Source of the DNA: Ancylomarina sp048268005
GTDB lineage: Bacteria; Bacteroidota; Bacteroidia; Bacteroidales; Marinifilaceae
Assembly (NCBI GenBank): GCA_048268005.1
Contig: JBLWWJ010000002.1
Location: forward strand, 310,001-374,000
Direction of reading: 5' to 3'
DNA: 64,000 nt
In this document: one piece after another, positions 34,993 through 45,013 of the stretch
Layout: every line of letters begins with the position of its first letter
Position numbering within the stretch: the first letter of the stretch is position 1
Notes under the pieces: generated by a model
Seen by the model: only the letters and a program-made list of their open reading frames with translations
Databases searched by the model: none
Told to the model about the DNA's origin: nothing
Program-made: the position numbers and the translations under genes

Positions 34993-36837
34993 ATGAGTCA
35001 AAAGACAAAGATTATTGAAAGAGAAGAAGTTGTTATCCGATTTTCGGGAGATTCCGGAGATGGGATGCAATTAACAGGAACACAGTTTTCTGATACTTCA
35101 GCATTATTTGGGAACGATGTAGCAACTTTCCCTGATTATCCAGCAGAAATTCGCGCTCCACAAGGTACTGTCGGTGGTGTTTCTGGTTTCCAATTACACT
35201 TTGGACATCAGGAAATTTATACACCTGGCGATTATGCAGATGTATTAGTTGCCATGAATCCAGCAGCTTTAAAAGCCAATTTAAAATGGGTAAAAGCGAG
35301 TGGAACCATTATTGTCAACGAAGACAGTTTTACAGAAAAGAACCTTGAAAAAGCCGGTTACGATTCAGATCCTCTGGTGGATGATAAGCTTGCGGATTAT
35401 AACCTAATCAAAGCCAAGGTGACATCTCTAACACGTGAGTGTTTAAAAGATTCAGGACTCGATCAAAAGAGTATCCTGAGATGTAAAAACATGTTCACTC
35501 TTGGAATGGTATACTGGATGTTCGATCGTCCTTTAGATCACTCAGAAGATTTTATTGAGAAAAAATTTAAGAAGTACCCATTAGTAGTTGATGCTAATAA
35601 AAAGGTACTTAAGGCAGGTTATAATTTCGCTAAAACAATTGAGGCCTTGCCTTATAATTATAGTGTAGCTCCTGCAAAAATTCGTAAAGGTATTTACCGA
35701 AATATTACTGGTAATAAAGCGACAGCATGGGGATTAATGGCAGCAGCAGAGAGAGCTAATCTGGAGCTTTTCTGTGGCTCATATCCGATTACTCCAGCTA
35801 CTGAAATTTTACAAGAACTAGCATCTCGTAAGGATCTTGGTGTGAAAACATTCCAGGCAGAGGATGAGATTGCAGGTATTTGTACGGCTATTGGTGCCAG
35901 TTTTGCTGGTGATTTTGCTGTGACTACGACTTCTGGTCCTGGTTTGGCATTGAAAACTGAAGCAGCAGGTTTGGCTGTAATGACCGAATTACCTCTTGTG
36001 ATTGTAAACGTTCAACGTGGGGGCCCTTCTACAGGTCTACCAACAAAAACAGAACAATCAGATTTATTGCAAGCGATTCATGGTCGTAGTGGTGAGTGTC
36101 CTATGCCGGTAATTGCAGCAGGTACACCATCTGACTGTTTTCACTATGCATTCGAAGCTGGTCGTATTGCACTGGAGCATATGACTCCGGTTATTTTATT
36201 GACTGATGGTTTTATTGCCAATGGTGCTGAACCTTGGAGAATTCCTGCTATGGCTGAATTACCAGAGATTGTTGCTCCTATCGCTAAAGAAGGTGATGAT
36301 TTTCTGCCTTATGCTCGTGAAGAGAAACGACTAAGTCGTAGATGGGCTATTCCTGGAACTAAGGGATTAGAGCACCGTATTGGTGGTCTTGAAAAAATTG
36401 ATGGTGTTGGTACGGTTTCTTATGTACCGGAAAATCACCAGGTGATGAGTGATATTCGTAAGAAACGAGTTGAGCTTGTAGCTAATAATATTCCTGAGCT
36501 TGAGGTAAAAGGAAATGATGAAGCTGATGTTCTTGTTGTTGGATGGGGTGGAACTTATGGTCACCTTACTACTGCTGTTAAAGAATTACAGAAAGAGAGT
36601 AAGTCTATTAGTTTGGCTCACTTCAATTACATATTCCCTCTTCCAAAAAATACAGAAGAAGTATTAGGGCGTTATAAGAAAATTATTGTGTGTGAATTGA
36701 ATGATGGTCAATTTGCTGAATATCTGAGAAGTACATTTCAGGATATTAAGTTTGAGCAGCACAATAAGTTGATGGGATTACCATTTACCGTGGTGGAATT
36801 AAAAGAAAGATTTAACCAATTATTGGAGGAGAAATAA
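34993..36837 (+). CDS. korA: 2-oxoacid:ferredoxin oxidoreductase, alpha subunit with fused gamma domain (KorA-like)
   Basis: A 614-residue protein. The gamma domain comes first (about residues 10-190, starting VVIRFSGDSGDGMQLTG). The pyrimidine-binding alpha domain follows (about 220-470), with the signature NVQRGGPSTGLPTKTEQSDLL near 335-355, and then a domain II/transketolase-C-like tail. This gamma-alpha fusion and size match the two-subunit 2-oxoglutarate:ferredoxin oxidoreductases (KorAB), which convert 2-oxoglutarate and CoA to succinyl-CoA, CO2 and reduced ferredoxin. korB follows after 3 bases, so the two are cotranscribed. Assignment to 2-oxoglutarate rather than another 2-oxoacid is by family resemblance. 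Confidence 0.88.
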   Translation: MSQKTKIIEREEVVIRFSGDSGDGMQLTGTQFSDTSALFGNDVATFPDYPAEIRAPQGTVGGVSGFQLHFGHQEIYTPGDYADVLVAMNPAALKANLKWVKASGTIIVNEDSFTEKNLEKAGYDSDPLVDDKLADYNLIKAKVTSLTRECLKDSGLDQKSILRCKNMFTLGMVYWMFDRPLDHSEDFIEKKFKKYPLVVDANKKVLKAGYNFAKTIEALPYNYSVAPAKIRKGIYRNITGNKATAWGLMAAAERANLELFCGSYPITPATEILQELASRKDLGVKTFQAEDEIAGICTAIGASFAGDFAVTTTSGPGLALKTEAAGLAVMTELPLVIVNVQRGGPSTGLPTKTEQSDLLQAIHGRSGECPMPVIAAGTPSDCFHYAFEAGRIALEHMTPVILLTDGFIANGAEPWRIPAMAELPEIVAPIAKEGDDFLPYAREEKRLSRRWAIPGTKGLEHRIGGLEKIDGVGTVSYVPENHQVMSDIRKKRVELVANNIPELEVKGNDEADVLVVGWGGTYGHLTTAVKELQKESKSISLAHFNYIFPLPKNTEEVLGRYKKIIVCELNDGQFAEYLRSTFQDIKFEQHNKLMGLPFTVVELKERFNQLLEEK

Positions 36838-36840
36838 GTC

Positions 36841-37881
36841 ATGGCTGATACAGTATTAAATTCACCTAATATTAAGAAGCTAAGTGCTAAGGATTTTAGA
36901 AGTGATCAAGAGAATCGCTGGTGCCCTGGTTGTGGTGACCATGGTATTTTAAATTCCGTTCAAAAGGCAATGGCTGATATGGAATACAAGAAAGAAGATT
37001 ATGCCGTAATTTCAGGTATTGGTTGTTCTTCTCGTTTCCCTTATTATATGGATACTTATGGTTTCCATACTATTCACGGACGTGCAGCTGCTATTGCATC
37101 GGGAGCTAAATGTGCTAACCCTAACCTGGAAGTCATTCAGGTTTCAGGTGATGGTGATGCTCTGGCAATTGGAGGTAATCATTTTATTCATGCTGTTCGA
37201 AGAAATATTGATATGACCATTCTTCTCTTTAATAATGAGATTTATGGTCTGACTAAAGGTCAATATTCACCTACATCCAATCATGGAATGGTGACAAAGA
37301 CTTCTCCATTTGGAACAATTGAGGAGCCTTTTAAGCCGTCGCAATTAGCCTTAGGAGCTGGATCGAAATTTTACGCTCGTTCTATTGATACCAGTATAAA
37401 ATTGACTTCAGAATTAGTTAAAGCCGCTTCAGCGCACAAAGGTACATCTATTGTTGAGGTGCTTCAAAACTGTGTGATTTACAATGATGGGGCTCATTCT
37501 ATTATTACAGACAAAGCTAATAAGGAAGAGTATCAGTTGATCGTGGAGCATGGTAAACCTATGATTTTCGGTAAGGAAAAAAACAAGGGATTAATCATGG
37601 GCGGCAATGGAAAACTGGTTGTTGTAATCATTGGAGAACATGGGATTACTGAAGAAGATGTTCTGGTTCATGATGCTCATACCGAAGACCCTCATATGCA
37701 CTGGTTACTTTCCAGTATGATGGCTCCGGAATACCCTGTTGCTTTAGGTGTTATTCGTGATGTTGATTCAACGTCTTATGATGAGAAGATGGTTCAACAA
37801 ATCAAAGACGTTCAAGCTCAAGCTTCATTCAAATGTATGGATGATTTGCTTAACAGTGGCGATACTTGGGTGGTTGACTAG
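36841..37881 (+). CDS. korB: 2-oxoacid:ferredoxin oxidoreductase, beta subunit (KorB-like)
   Basis: A 346-residue TPP-binding subunit. RWCPGCGDHGIL near residues 26-37 gives two of the cluster-binding cysteines. GIGCSSRFPYYMDTYGFHTIHG near 59-80 is the beta-subunit signature, and SGDGDALAIGGNH with NNEIYGLTKGQ (about 101-140) forms the TPP/Mg motif. It works with KorA and carries TPP and a [4Fe-4S] cluster. The enzyme is oxygen-sensitive in most hosts, fitting an anaerobic or microaerobic life. A strong terminator follows. Confidence 0.9.
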   Translation: MADTVLNSPNIKKLSAKDFRSDQENRWCPGCGDHGILNSVQKAMADMEYKKEDYAVISGIGCSSRFPYYMDTYGFHTIHGRAAAIASGAKCANPNLEVIQVSGDGDALAIGGNHFIHAVRRNIDMTILLFNNEIYGLTKGQYSPTSNHGMVTKTSPFGTIEEPFKPSQLALGAGSKFYARSIDTSIKLTSELVKAASAHKGTSIVEVLQNCVIYNDGAHSIITDKANKEEYQLIVEHGKPMIFGKEKNKGLIMGGNGKLVVVIIGEHGITEEDVLVHDAHTEDPHMHWLLSSMMAPEYPVALGVIRDVDSTSYDEKMVQQIKDVQAQASFKCMDDLLNSGDTWVVD

Positions 37882-37906
37882 TTAAATTTTCAAATACATT
37901 AAATAC

Positions 37907-37945
37907 AATCCTGTTTGGTAAGATGCCAAACAGGATTTTTTTTGT
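37907..37945 (+). terminator. Intrinsic terminator after korAB
   Basis: A perfect 12-bp stem AATCCTGTTTGG (37907-37918) with CCAAACAGGATT (37926-37937), 7-base loop, then eight T. Confidence 0.92.
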
Positions 37946-38042
37946 CAATTTCGCTTTTGTTACCTTATTTATAAAGGAATTCTAACAAACAATTGTTAAT
38001 TGTTTATTACTTTCATCCGTCAAATACAAATACAGAACAAAC

Positions 38043-41018
38043 ATGGAAGAGATTGCGATTTCTAAAATTTATAAACGAAAAAAGAACGACAGAGATATTT
38101 TCCAGGAATTAATGCCATTTAAGGTAAAGGAAATTCTTCTTGTTGCAACTTATTACGATTCATATACAATTGTTAGGGAAGGTCAGTTTTCAGATAAGAT
38201 TGTTGGCGAATACCTTCAGCTAAATCTATATACAGCACCGCGATTTACTAGTGTAGCGACCAATGAGGAAGCTTTAAAGGCAATGGATGAACGTAATTTC
38301 GATATTGTCATTCTAATGGCAGGTCTTGATAAGGAATCGCCACTGGAATTGAGTCAGGAGATTAAAAAGAAACAACCTGATTTGCCCGTATTAGTTTTGG
38401 TGAATAATAATAGCGATTTGGCTTATTTTGATAAGGCCGCTGACAAAATCAAGAATAATATTGAAAGAGTATTTGTGTGGAATGGATCGACAAAGATCTT
38501 TATGGCCATGACCAAATACATCGAGGATAAAATGAATCTTGAGCCAGATTCTAAAATTGGTGATGTTCGTATTATGCTATTGATTGAAGATTCGGTTAAA
38601 TATTATTCCCGATATCTTCCTTTGCTATACACATCAGTTATGACTCAAACTCAGAAAGTAATTTCTGATGAAGATGATATTGATGAGATGCATAAAATCC
38701 TTAAAATGCGTGCCCGTCCTAAAGTTATTTTGGTTAGTAGCTATGAGGATGCCGTTGATATTGTTGATAAATATCTGGAAAACTTACTTTGTGTTATTTC
38801 AGATGTTCGATTTGCTCGTGATGGCAAATTGAATGACGATGCAGGGGTTGATTTGATTTCATATGTACAGGATAAGCATATGAGAATACCTTGCGTGATG
38901 CAATCTCATGATACGGATAATGCGATGCGTGCTTTTCAGGTCAATGCTGATTTTATTAATAAAAACAGTGATACTTTGGCTTTGGATATTTTCAATTTCA
39001 TTCATTTGAAATTGGGCTTTGGTGATTTTGTTTTTAGAAATCAGAGTGGAACACAGGTTGCAATGGCAAAATCGCTTGAAGATTTTGAAGAGAAGTTAAA
39101 ATATGTGCCTGATGAATCCCTATTATTTCATTCTAAGCGAAATGGAATTTCAACCTGGTTGATGGCAAGAGGCGAAATTAATATTGCCAAGAAACTCCGA
39201 CGTTATCAGATCTCCGACTTTAAAACAGTTCGTGAGTTGCGTCAGTTTTGTTTGGATGTTTTTGAAGCTTCACGTCTAAAACAATTAAGAGGGCGAATTA
39301 TCAAATTCAGACCAAGTTTGGCAAATTCAAATCACTATGTTATTCGTCTGGGTAGAGGATCTGTTGGTGGTAAAGGTCGTGGATTGGCTTTCTTAAGTAA
39401 TTTTACAGAAAATATTAGCTTTCAGAAACTGATTAAAGATATTAATATCACGATTCCAAGAACAGCAATTATTGGGGTTGATGAATACGATAATTTCCTT
39501 GAAGCAAATAATCTACTGGAGAAAATCTATAATGAAAAGAATTACGACGATGTAAAGAAGCGATTCTTAGATGCTCAATTACCTGAGAAACTTCGTAAGA
39601 AATTGCGTCAATACCTTGAAAAAATTGATAAGCCATTGGCTGTTCGCTCATCGGGATTGTTCGAAGATTCCTTGATGCAACCATTTGCTGGTGTATATGC
39701 AACCTATCTTCTTCCCAATAATGACGAAGATTTTGAAGTGCGCTTTGAGCATTTGGTAACAGCTATAAAAATGGTGTATTCTTCAATTTTCACACCTGAA
39801 GCTAAGGCTTATTTTTCTGCAGTCGATTATAAGATTGAAGAAGAGAAGATGGCCGTTATTCTTCAGGAAGTTGTAGGACAAGAATACAATGGGAAATATT
39901 ATCCGAATATTAGCGGGGTAGCCCAATCGTACAATTATTACCCATTTTCATACATGAAACCAGAGGACGGCTTTGCCGTTTTAGGACTCGGTTTGGGTAA
40001 GTATGTTGTTGGCGGAGAGAAAACGCACCGTTTCTGTCCTGAGCACCCAAAATTACAGCTGGCATCCATTCAAGACCAAGTGAAAGATTCGCAGAATTAT
40101 TTTTATGCGATCAATATGGAATCAGACAAGTTGGATTTGCTTGAAGATGGGGAAGATGCTGCAACTCATAAGTATGATCTCTCAGTAGCTGAAAAAGATG
40201 GTAATTTGTTGCATTGTGCATCGGTTTATGATGGACGCAATGACAGAATTGAGCCGGATTTGAGTATAAGAGGCCCTCGTGTTGTTGATTTCGCTAATAT
40301 TCTTAAGTACAATCAAATTCCATTGGCACAAACCTTGAGTATTCTTCTGAATATTTTTAAACAGGCTATGGGAGCACCGGTTGAAATTGAGTTTGCTGTT
40401 GATCTATCAAAAGGAAAAAATGGTTTGCCTACATTCAATCTATTACAGATTAAACCGCTTATTCGTCAGGAGATGAGTGTCGAAATTGACATGAATAAGG
40501 TTGATAAAGAGAAGTTAGTTTTATTGGCTGATAAAGGAATGGGTAACGGTAAGATTGATCATGTGCGTGATGTCATTTTTATGGATGTCAGCAAATTTGA
40601 CAGAACCAAAACTGAAGAGATGGCCGAAGAAATGGCTATTCTTAATCAGAAAATGAAAGAACAAGATCGAGAGTATGTTTTGATTGGTCCGGGGCGTTGG
40701 GGAACTAAAGATAGATTTACCGGAATTCCAGTTCTTTGGTCTCAAATATCGAATGCTAAAGTTATTGTTGAACAGGGGCTTGAAGATTTCCCATTAGATG
40801 CTTCATTGGGATCACACTTTTTCCATAATGTAACCTCGATGAATGTGGGTTATTTCTCTGTCAAATCGAATTTAGCAAGCAGTTTTGTAAAAGAAGATAT
40901 TCTAAATAAGCAAGAGCTTGTTGAGCATGTACACTATTTTAAGCATGTTCGTTTTGCAGAGCCTTTAGAAATATTGATGGATGGAAAGAAACAAATTTCT
41001 GTCATAAGCTATAAATAG
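38043..41018 (+). CDS. Receiver-like domains fused to a PPDK/PEP-synthase type ATP-grasp domain
   Basis: A 991-residue cytoplasmic protein. Residues about 28-160 look like a degenerate receiver fold (KEILLVATYYDSYTIV, then FDIVILMAG with no phospho-acceptor Asp in the usual place). Residues about 175-330 look like a second receiver (VRIMLLIEDS, then VISDVRF with a candidate acceptor D254). From about 436 a PPDK_N ATP-grasp domain follows: GGKGRGLAF, then PLAVRSSGLFEDS near 530 and FAGVYATYLLPN. I do not see the phosphohistidine swivel domain or the PEP-binding TIM barrel of true PEP synthase or PPDK, so it probably does not catalyse those reactions. Such proteins are annotated as PEP/pyruvate-binding domain proteins in Bacteroidota. 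Its role is unknown. Monocistronic. Confidence 0.8.
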   Translation: MEEIAISKIYKRKKNDRDIFQELMPFKVKEILLVATYYDSYTIVREGQFSDKIVGEYLQLNLYTAPRFTSVATNEEALKAMDERNFDIVILMAGLDKESPLELSQEIKKKQPDLPVLVLVNNNSDLAYFDKAADKIKNNIERVFVWNGSTKIFMAMTKYIEDKMNLEPDSKIGDVRIMLLIEDSVKYYSRYLPLLYTSVMTQTQKVISDEDDIDEMHKILKMRARPKVILVSSYEDAVDIVDKYLENLLCVISDVRFARDGKLNDDAGVDLISYVQDKHMRIPCVMQSHDTDNAMRAFQVNADFINKNSDTLALDIFNFIHLKLGFGDFVFRNQSGTQVAMAKSLEDFEEKLKYVPDESLLFHSKRNGISTWLMARGEINIAKKLRRYQISDFKTVRELRQFCLDVFEASRLKQLRGRIIKFRPSLANSNHYVIRLGRGSVGGKGRGLAFLSNFTENISFQKLIKDINITIPRTAIIGVDEYDNFLEANNLLEKIYNEKNYDDVKKRFLDAQLPEKLRKKLRQYLEKIDKPLAVRSSGLFEDSLMQPFAGVYATYLLPNNDEDFEVRFEHLVTAIKMVYSSIFTPEAKAYFSAVDYKIEEEKMAVILQEVVGQEYNGKYYPNISGVAQSYNYYPFSYMKPEDGFAVLGLGLGKYVVGGEKTHRFCPEHPKLQLASIQDQVKDSQNYFYAINMESDKLDLLEDGEDAATHKYDLSVAEKDGNLLHCASVYDGRNDRIEPDLSIRGPRVVDFANILKYNQIPLAQTLSILLNIFKQAMGAPVEIEFAVDLSKGKNGLPTFNLLQIKPLIRQEMSVEIDMNKVDKEKLVLLADKGMGNGKIDHVRDVIFMDVSKFDRTKTEEMAEEMAILNQKMKEQDREYVLIGPGRWGTKDRFTGIPVLWSQISNAKVIVEQGLEDFPLDASLGSHFFHNVTSMNVGYFSVKSNLASSFVKEDILNKQELVEHVHYFKHVRFAEPLEILMDGKKQISVISYK

Positions 41019-41045
41019 TTTATTTTAAAGCAGAGTAGCTATACA

Positions 41046-41080
41046 AAAAAAGAGATCTCGATATTCGAGATCTCTTTTTT
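41046..41080. terminator. Bidirectional terminator between the ATP-grasp protein and fabD
   Basis: A perfect 16-bp stem 41046-41061 with 41065-41080 around a TAT loop, with A-run and T-run on the two sides. Confidence 0.92.
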
Positions 41081-41112
41081 ATTTTCGATCCTTAAGATCG
41101 GTTTCTTATGAC

Positions 41113-42003
41113 TTAAGCCTGATATGAATCTACACCAGCTGTTTCCATTTTACGGTCTACTTTCTTAACTAAACCTTGAATGACTTTACCAGGACCAACT
41201 TCGGTGAATGAACTCGCACCGTCAGCAATCATGTTCATCATAGTTTGAGTGAAACGTACTGGAGCAGTTAATTGAGCAACAAGATTTTTCTTGATCTCAG
41301 CAGGATCACTAACAGGCATTGCATTTACATTCTGGTAAACCGGGCAAGTAGGTGTTGAGAATGTTGTATTCTCGATAGCTGCTTCAAGTTCAACACGTGC
41401 AGGCTCCATCAATGGTGAGTGGAATGCACCACCAACTTTTAGAGGCAATGCACGTTTAGCACCAGCTTCTTTTAATTTCTCGCAAGCAAGTTCAATGCCT
41501 TTCATACTACCCGAAATCACCAACTGTCCTGGACAGTTGAAGTTAGCAGGAACAACAACTTCATCAATTTCAGCACAAACTTTCACTACAGTCTCATCAT
41601 CAAGTCCGATAATAGCTGCCATAGTTGAAGGCTCAATTTCACAGGCTTTCTGCATTGCCATAGCACGTTGAGAAACCAATTTTAAACCATCTTCGAATGA
41701 AAGAGCACCATTGGCAACAAGAGCTGAAAATTCACCTAAAGAGTGACCTGCAACCATCTCTGGTTTAAAATCAGCTCCTAAAGTTTTAGCCAAAATTACT
41801 GAGTGAAGAAAGATAGCAGGTTGAGTTACCTTAGTTTGTCTTAGATCTTCGTCAGTTCCGTTAAACATTAGTTCAGTAATATTGAAACCAAGAATTTCGT
41901 TGGCCTTGTCAAATAATTCTTTACCTAGTTCAGAGTTCTCGTATAGGTCTTTACCCATACCAACAAATTGGGCGCCTTGCCCTGGGAATACATATGCTTT
42001 CAT
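41113..42003 (-). CDS. fabD: Malonyl-CoA:ACP transacylase
   Basis: A 296-residue enzyme that moves malonyl groups from CoA to acyl carrier protein for fatty acid synthesis. It shows the FabD start FPGQGAQFVGMG near residues 5-16, the nucleophile GHSLGEFSA with Ser near residue 90, QRAMAMQ with the substrate Arg, and the catalytic His in GGAFHSPLM near 199. The length is usual. It follows folE on the same strand after 44 bases, so the two may be cotranscribed. Confidence 0.95.
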   Translation of the reverse strand: MKAYVFPGQGAQFVGMGKDLYENSELGKELFDKANEILGFNITELMFNGTDEDLRQTKVTQPAIFLHSVILAKTLGADFKPEMVAGHSLGEFSALVANGALSFEDGLKLVSQRAMAMQKACEIEPSTMAAIIGLDDETVVKVCAEIDEVVVPANFNCPGQLVISGSMKGIELACEKLKEAGAKRALPLKVGGAFHSPLMEPARVELEAAIENTTFSTPTCPVYQNVNAMPVSDPAEIKKNLVAQLTAPVRFTQTMMNMIADGASSFTEVGPGKVIQGLVKKVDRKMETAGVDSYQA

Positions 42004-42047
42004 AGCTTTCGATTAGTAATTGATACTTATCAATCGTTAATTAGTAA

Positions 42048-42674
42048 TTATATAGTTTTTGTAGAGATCAGTCGAATAAATTCTTCGCGAGTAGCGACTT
42101 TTTCGAAAGCTCCTGTAAAATCAGAGGTTGTAGTTGTTGAATTCTGTTTCTGAACACCACGCATTGACATACACATGTGAGTTGCTTCGATAACAACAGC
42201 CACCCCAAGAGGATTAAGCGTATCTTGAATACAATCTTTAATTTGAGTGGTTAATCTCTCCTGTACTTGTAAACGGCGAGCAAAAGCATCTACTACACGA
42301 GCAATTTTACTTAGTCCTGTGATGGTTCCATCAGGAATATAAGCAACGTGAGCCCTTCCTACAAAAGGTAGCATATGATGTTCGCACATGGAGTAAACTT
42401 CAATATCCTTTACAATCACCATTTGGCGATATTCTTCTTTAAACATGGCTGACTTTAAAATCTCTTCAGGTTTGATATGGTAACCTTGAGTCAGAAATTG
42501 CATTGCCTTAGCAACTCTTAATGGGGTTTTATCAAGTCCCTCTCTCTCCACATCTTCGCCCAAAAGTTCCAATACTTTTTTGTAGTGAAACATGAGTTCC
42601 TCAGTCGTTTCCTGGTTGAATTTTTCTATTTTTGTGAAACCTTTATTTTCTGTTTCGTTACTTGAAAATTCCAT
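42048..42674 (-). CDS. folE: GTP cyclohydrolase I
   Basis: A 208-residue enzyme turning GTP into 7,8-dihydroneopterin triphosphate, the first step of tetrahydrofolate synthesis. It shows the zinc-site segment SMCEHHMLPF near residues 108-117 and MCMSMRGVQ near 178-186, plus the GLSKIAR stretch typical of FolE type I. Upstream of fabD on the minus strand. A -7 like element lies about 90 bases before the start. Confidence 0.95.
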   Translation of the reverse strand: MEFSSNETENKGFTKIEKFNQETTEELMFHYKKVLELLGEDVEREGLDKTPLRVAKAMQFLTQGYHIKPEEILKSAMFKEEYRQMVIVKDIEVYSMCEHHMLPFVGRAHVAYIPDGTITGLSKIARVVDAFARRLQVQERLTTQIKDCIQDTLNPLGVAVVIEATHMCMSMRGVQKQNSTTTTSDFTGAFEKVATREEFIRLISTKTI

Positions 42675-42764
42675 CTTATAATTTGTGTTTAAATACAGTC
42701 ATTCAATAAAATCAATTGATATCCTTTAAAGATTCTGAGGTATCAATTTATAAGCTTAAGCTTG

Positions 42765-42798
42765 CAAATTTAAGTATATTTTTTGTCGATTGAGCAAA
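42765..42798 (-). promoter_or_regulatory. Probable promoter of folE-fabD
   Basis: Read on the minus strand: TTTG/TTG ending near 42795, 22 bases, then TAAATTTG at 42772-42765, matching TAnnTTTG. The spacer is longer than the 19 bases seen elsewhere in this window. Confidence 0.45.
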
Positions 42799-42835
42799 TT
42801 TATGGAAGCTTTGTTATTGCTAAGTACTTGCATCT

Positions 42836-43537
42836 ATGGATATTTTAATTGTTAGTCCCACTTTTATCTCTCTACAGAAATTCATTAGTCAACTCCAATT
42901 GATTGATAATTATGGGAAAAACTACGCTCGATTTCAATTGGCTGAAAATGAATTTGATATTTTAATTTCGGGTTATGGAGGGAGTATTGTAAGTCATTGG
43001 TTAAATAAAGCTATTCAACGGAAAAACTATGATTTGGTGATTCACCTTGGTCGGTCATTTTCTTTAGATGATAAATCGGAAGTTGGGAGTTTGGTGAATG
43101 TCGTCGATGATTATTTTGGAGATATGGGATTTGCAGTAGATTCTGGCTTTCAATCTTTTTTCGATTTTGAATTAATTTCAAAGGAAGAGAATCCTTTCCA
43201 TAATGGCTTGCTTGAGAATCCATCTGACTATTCTGAAATTCTAACATCTTTCCGAAAAGTAAGTGGTATGACATGCAATACCATTCCGGCTAATCTTTTT
43301 CAAATAGGCGAAATATATATAAAGAATTACCCTGAGGTCATTAGTTCTGAGGGCGCTTCGGTACTCTATGCCTGTCTGGAATCTAATGTCGATCTTATTC
43401 AACTTTCATATGTAGCAGGAAAATTGGAGAGCGCCACTGATCGTTTGAATATTGAAGATGCTGAAATAGATACAATTAATCAAGTGCTCGAAGAACTCTT
43501 AATCAAACTTTACCAGTTTCAATTATTGAAAAGCTAA
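42836..43537 (+). CDS. mqnB: Probable futalosine hydrolase (nucleoside phosphorylase-like fold)
   Basis: A 233-residue protein of the MTA/SAH-nucleosidase-like superfamily. A central segment, IHLGRSFSL followed by VGSLVNVVDDYFGDMG (about residues 71-99), and VISSEGASVLYACLE near 169-183 correspond to the phosphorylase-fold core and its specificity loop. The sequence pattern fits MqnB-type futalosine hydrolases, which release hypoxanthine in the futalosine route to menaquinone, the quinone NQR would reduce. The identification is by general resemblance. A nucleosidase with a different substrate is possible. It is 2 bases from the convergent MATE gene with no terminator between. Confidence 0.6.
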   Translation: MDILIVSPTFISLQKFISQLQLIDNYGKNYARFQLAENEFDILISGYGGSIVSHWLNKAIQRKNYDLVIHLGRSFSLDDKSEVGSLVNVVDDYFGDMGFAVDSGFQSFFDFELISKEENPFHNGLLENPSDYSEILTSFRKVSGMTCNTIPANLFQIGEIYIKNYPEVISSEGASVLYACLESNVDLIQLSYVAGKLESATDRLNIEDAEIDTINQVLEELLIKLYQFQLLKS

Positions 43538-43539
43538 AT

Positions 43540-44841
43540 CTATTTGAATTTTATCAAGACGGCCTTTTTGAAGTAAAGCGCTTGGAATAATCCTCTTGCA
43601 AGCATAAAAGACAACATGGCAATCCAAAGTCCGTGGTTAAAAAGAATACCTTTCAATCCAAAATAGATGGGGATGAAAATTAGAATGGTAGCTGCCATCA
43701 TCGTTTTTCGCATATAGACCGATGCTGTAGCTCCAATATAAATACCATCATACAAGAACGAAGCAAAACTCAGTATCGGTAGTAGAATTAACCACTTCAG
43801 GTAGGGACTAGCAGCACTTATCGTTTCTGAATTATTGGTTAGCATAGAAAGTATCCAATTGCCACCCATAGCATAAAAGAGGGTGAATACAAGACTGATT
43901 CCTGTACCCCAAATAAATAAATATCGAACAGTAGTAAGGAAATTTTTACGATTCTGAGCTCCCACAAATCTTCCAACTAAGGCTTCAGCAGCGTAGGCAA
44001 ATCCATCCATTAGATACGAAAAGATGAAAAGGAATTGTAATAAAAGCGAATTAACAGCAAGTATTGTTTTATTGGTACTCGCAGATTCAGTAGTGAAAAA
44101 TGTAAAGACAAAAATGATACAAAGGGTTCGAATAAAAATATCCTTGTTAATCAGGACAAAGTGCTTCAACTCTTTAATTTTCATTAGGCCTTTATTGGTC
44201 CAATATTTAAATAATCTGCGATAATATCGCCAAATGAAAATGCAAGCAAGGACTAGTCCGCAGTATTGAGCGATTACCGTTCCTAAAGCAACTCCTCTCG
44301 CATCAAGATTCAATCCATAAACAAAATAGGCAGACAAACTAATGTTGATAATATTACAGATGATGGCTATGGTCATAGGAATTTTGGAATTCTGCATACC
44401 AATGAACCATCCCGTTAGGGCATATAAAGCGATCGTTGCTGGTGCTGCCCATATTCGAATATTATAATAAGAGAGTGCTATATTTTCAACAGAAGTTTCG
44501 GAATCTATATAACTAAAGCTTAATAGGGCAATCGGTTTTTGAAGTAACAAAATAAGTAAACTCCCTGCGGCTGCGACGAGCAATGCTCTACCAAGTGAGA
44601 GAATGCTTTCGCTTAAGTTTCTAGCTCCGTAGGCCTGTGCTGTGATACCACTGGTCCCCATTCGCAGAAAGGCAAAACCCCAATATAGAAAGTTGAAAAT
44701 AGTACCACCCAAAGCAATTCCTCCTATGAAATCGACTTCTCCAAGATGCCCCATCAGTGCCAAATCAACTATTCCCAGAAGAGGAATGGTAATATTGCTG
44801 ATGATATTGGGTAGGGCGATATCTAATATTTTCTTATTCAC
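43540..44841 (-). CDS. MATE-family multidrug/cation exporter
   Basis: A 433-residue membrane protein with about 12 hydrophobic segments in two halves. It begins IALPNIISNITIPLLGIVDLALMGHLG, the MATE start with the usual Pro/Asp pattern of the DinF-like branch. MATE proteins expel cationic drugs or metabolites in exchange for Na+ or H+ across the inner membrane; a Na+ coupling would fit a Na+-NQR host but cannot be read from the sequence. It is divergent from the first superoxide dismutase gene. Confidence 0.9.
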   Translation of the reverse strand: MNKKILDIALPNIISNITIPLLGIVDLALMGHLGEVDFIGGIALGGTIFNFLYWGFAFLRMGTSGITAQAYGARNLSESILSLGRALLVAAAGSLLILLLQKPIALLSFSYIDSETSVENIALSYYNIRIWAAPATIALYALTGWFIGMQNSKIPMTIAIICNIINISLSAYFVYGLNLDARGVALGTVIAQYCGLVLACIFIWRYYRRLFKYWTNKGLMKIKELKHFVLINKDIFIRTLCIIFVFTFFTTESASTNKTILAVNSLLLQFLFIFSYLMDGFAYAAEALVGRFVGAQNRKNFLTTVRYLFIWGTGISLVFTLFYAMGGNWILSMLTNNSETISAASPYLKWLILLPILSFASFLYDGIYIGATASVYMRKTMMAATILIFIPIYFGLKGILFNHGLWIAMLSFMLARGLFQALYFKKAVLIKFK

Positions 44842-45013
44842 TGTTTTATTTCTCTGGTTCTAATTCGCTGCGAAATTACAGAATAGACTTGAGGAATTTC
44901 TTGTTTTGATGAGAAAAATTGTTCTAAGTTTCTTTAATCAAGGCTATAGAAGTAAAGAAAATTAATGGATGTATCAAATATTGAAAAATAAAAGACAAAT
45001 AAGTCTTAAAATA

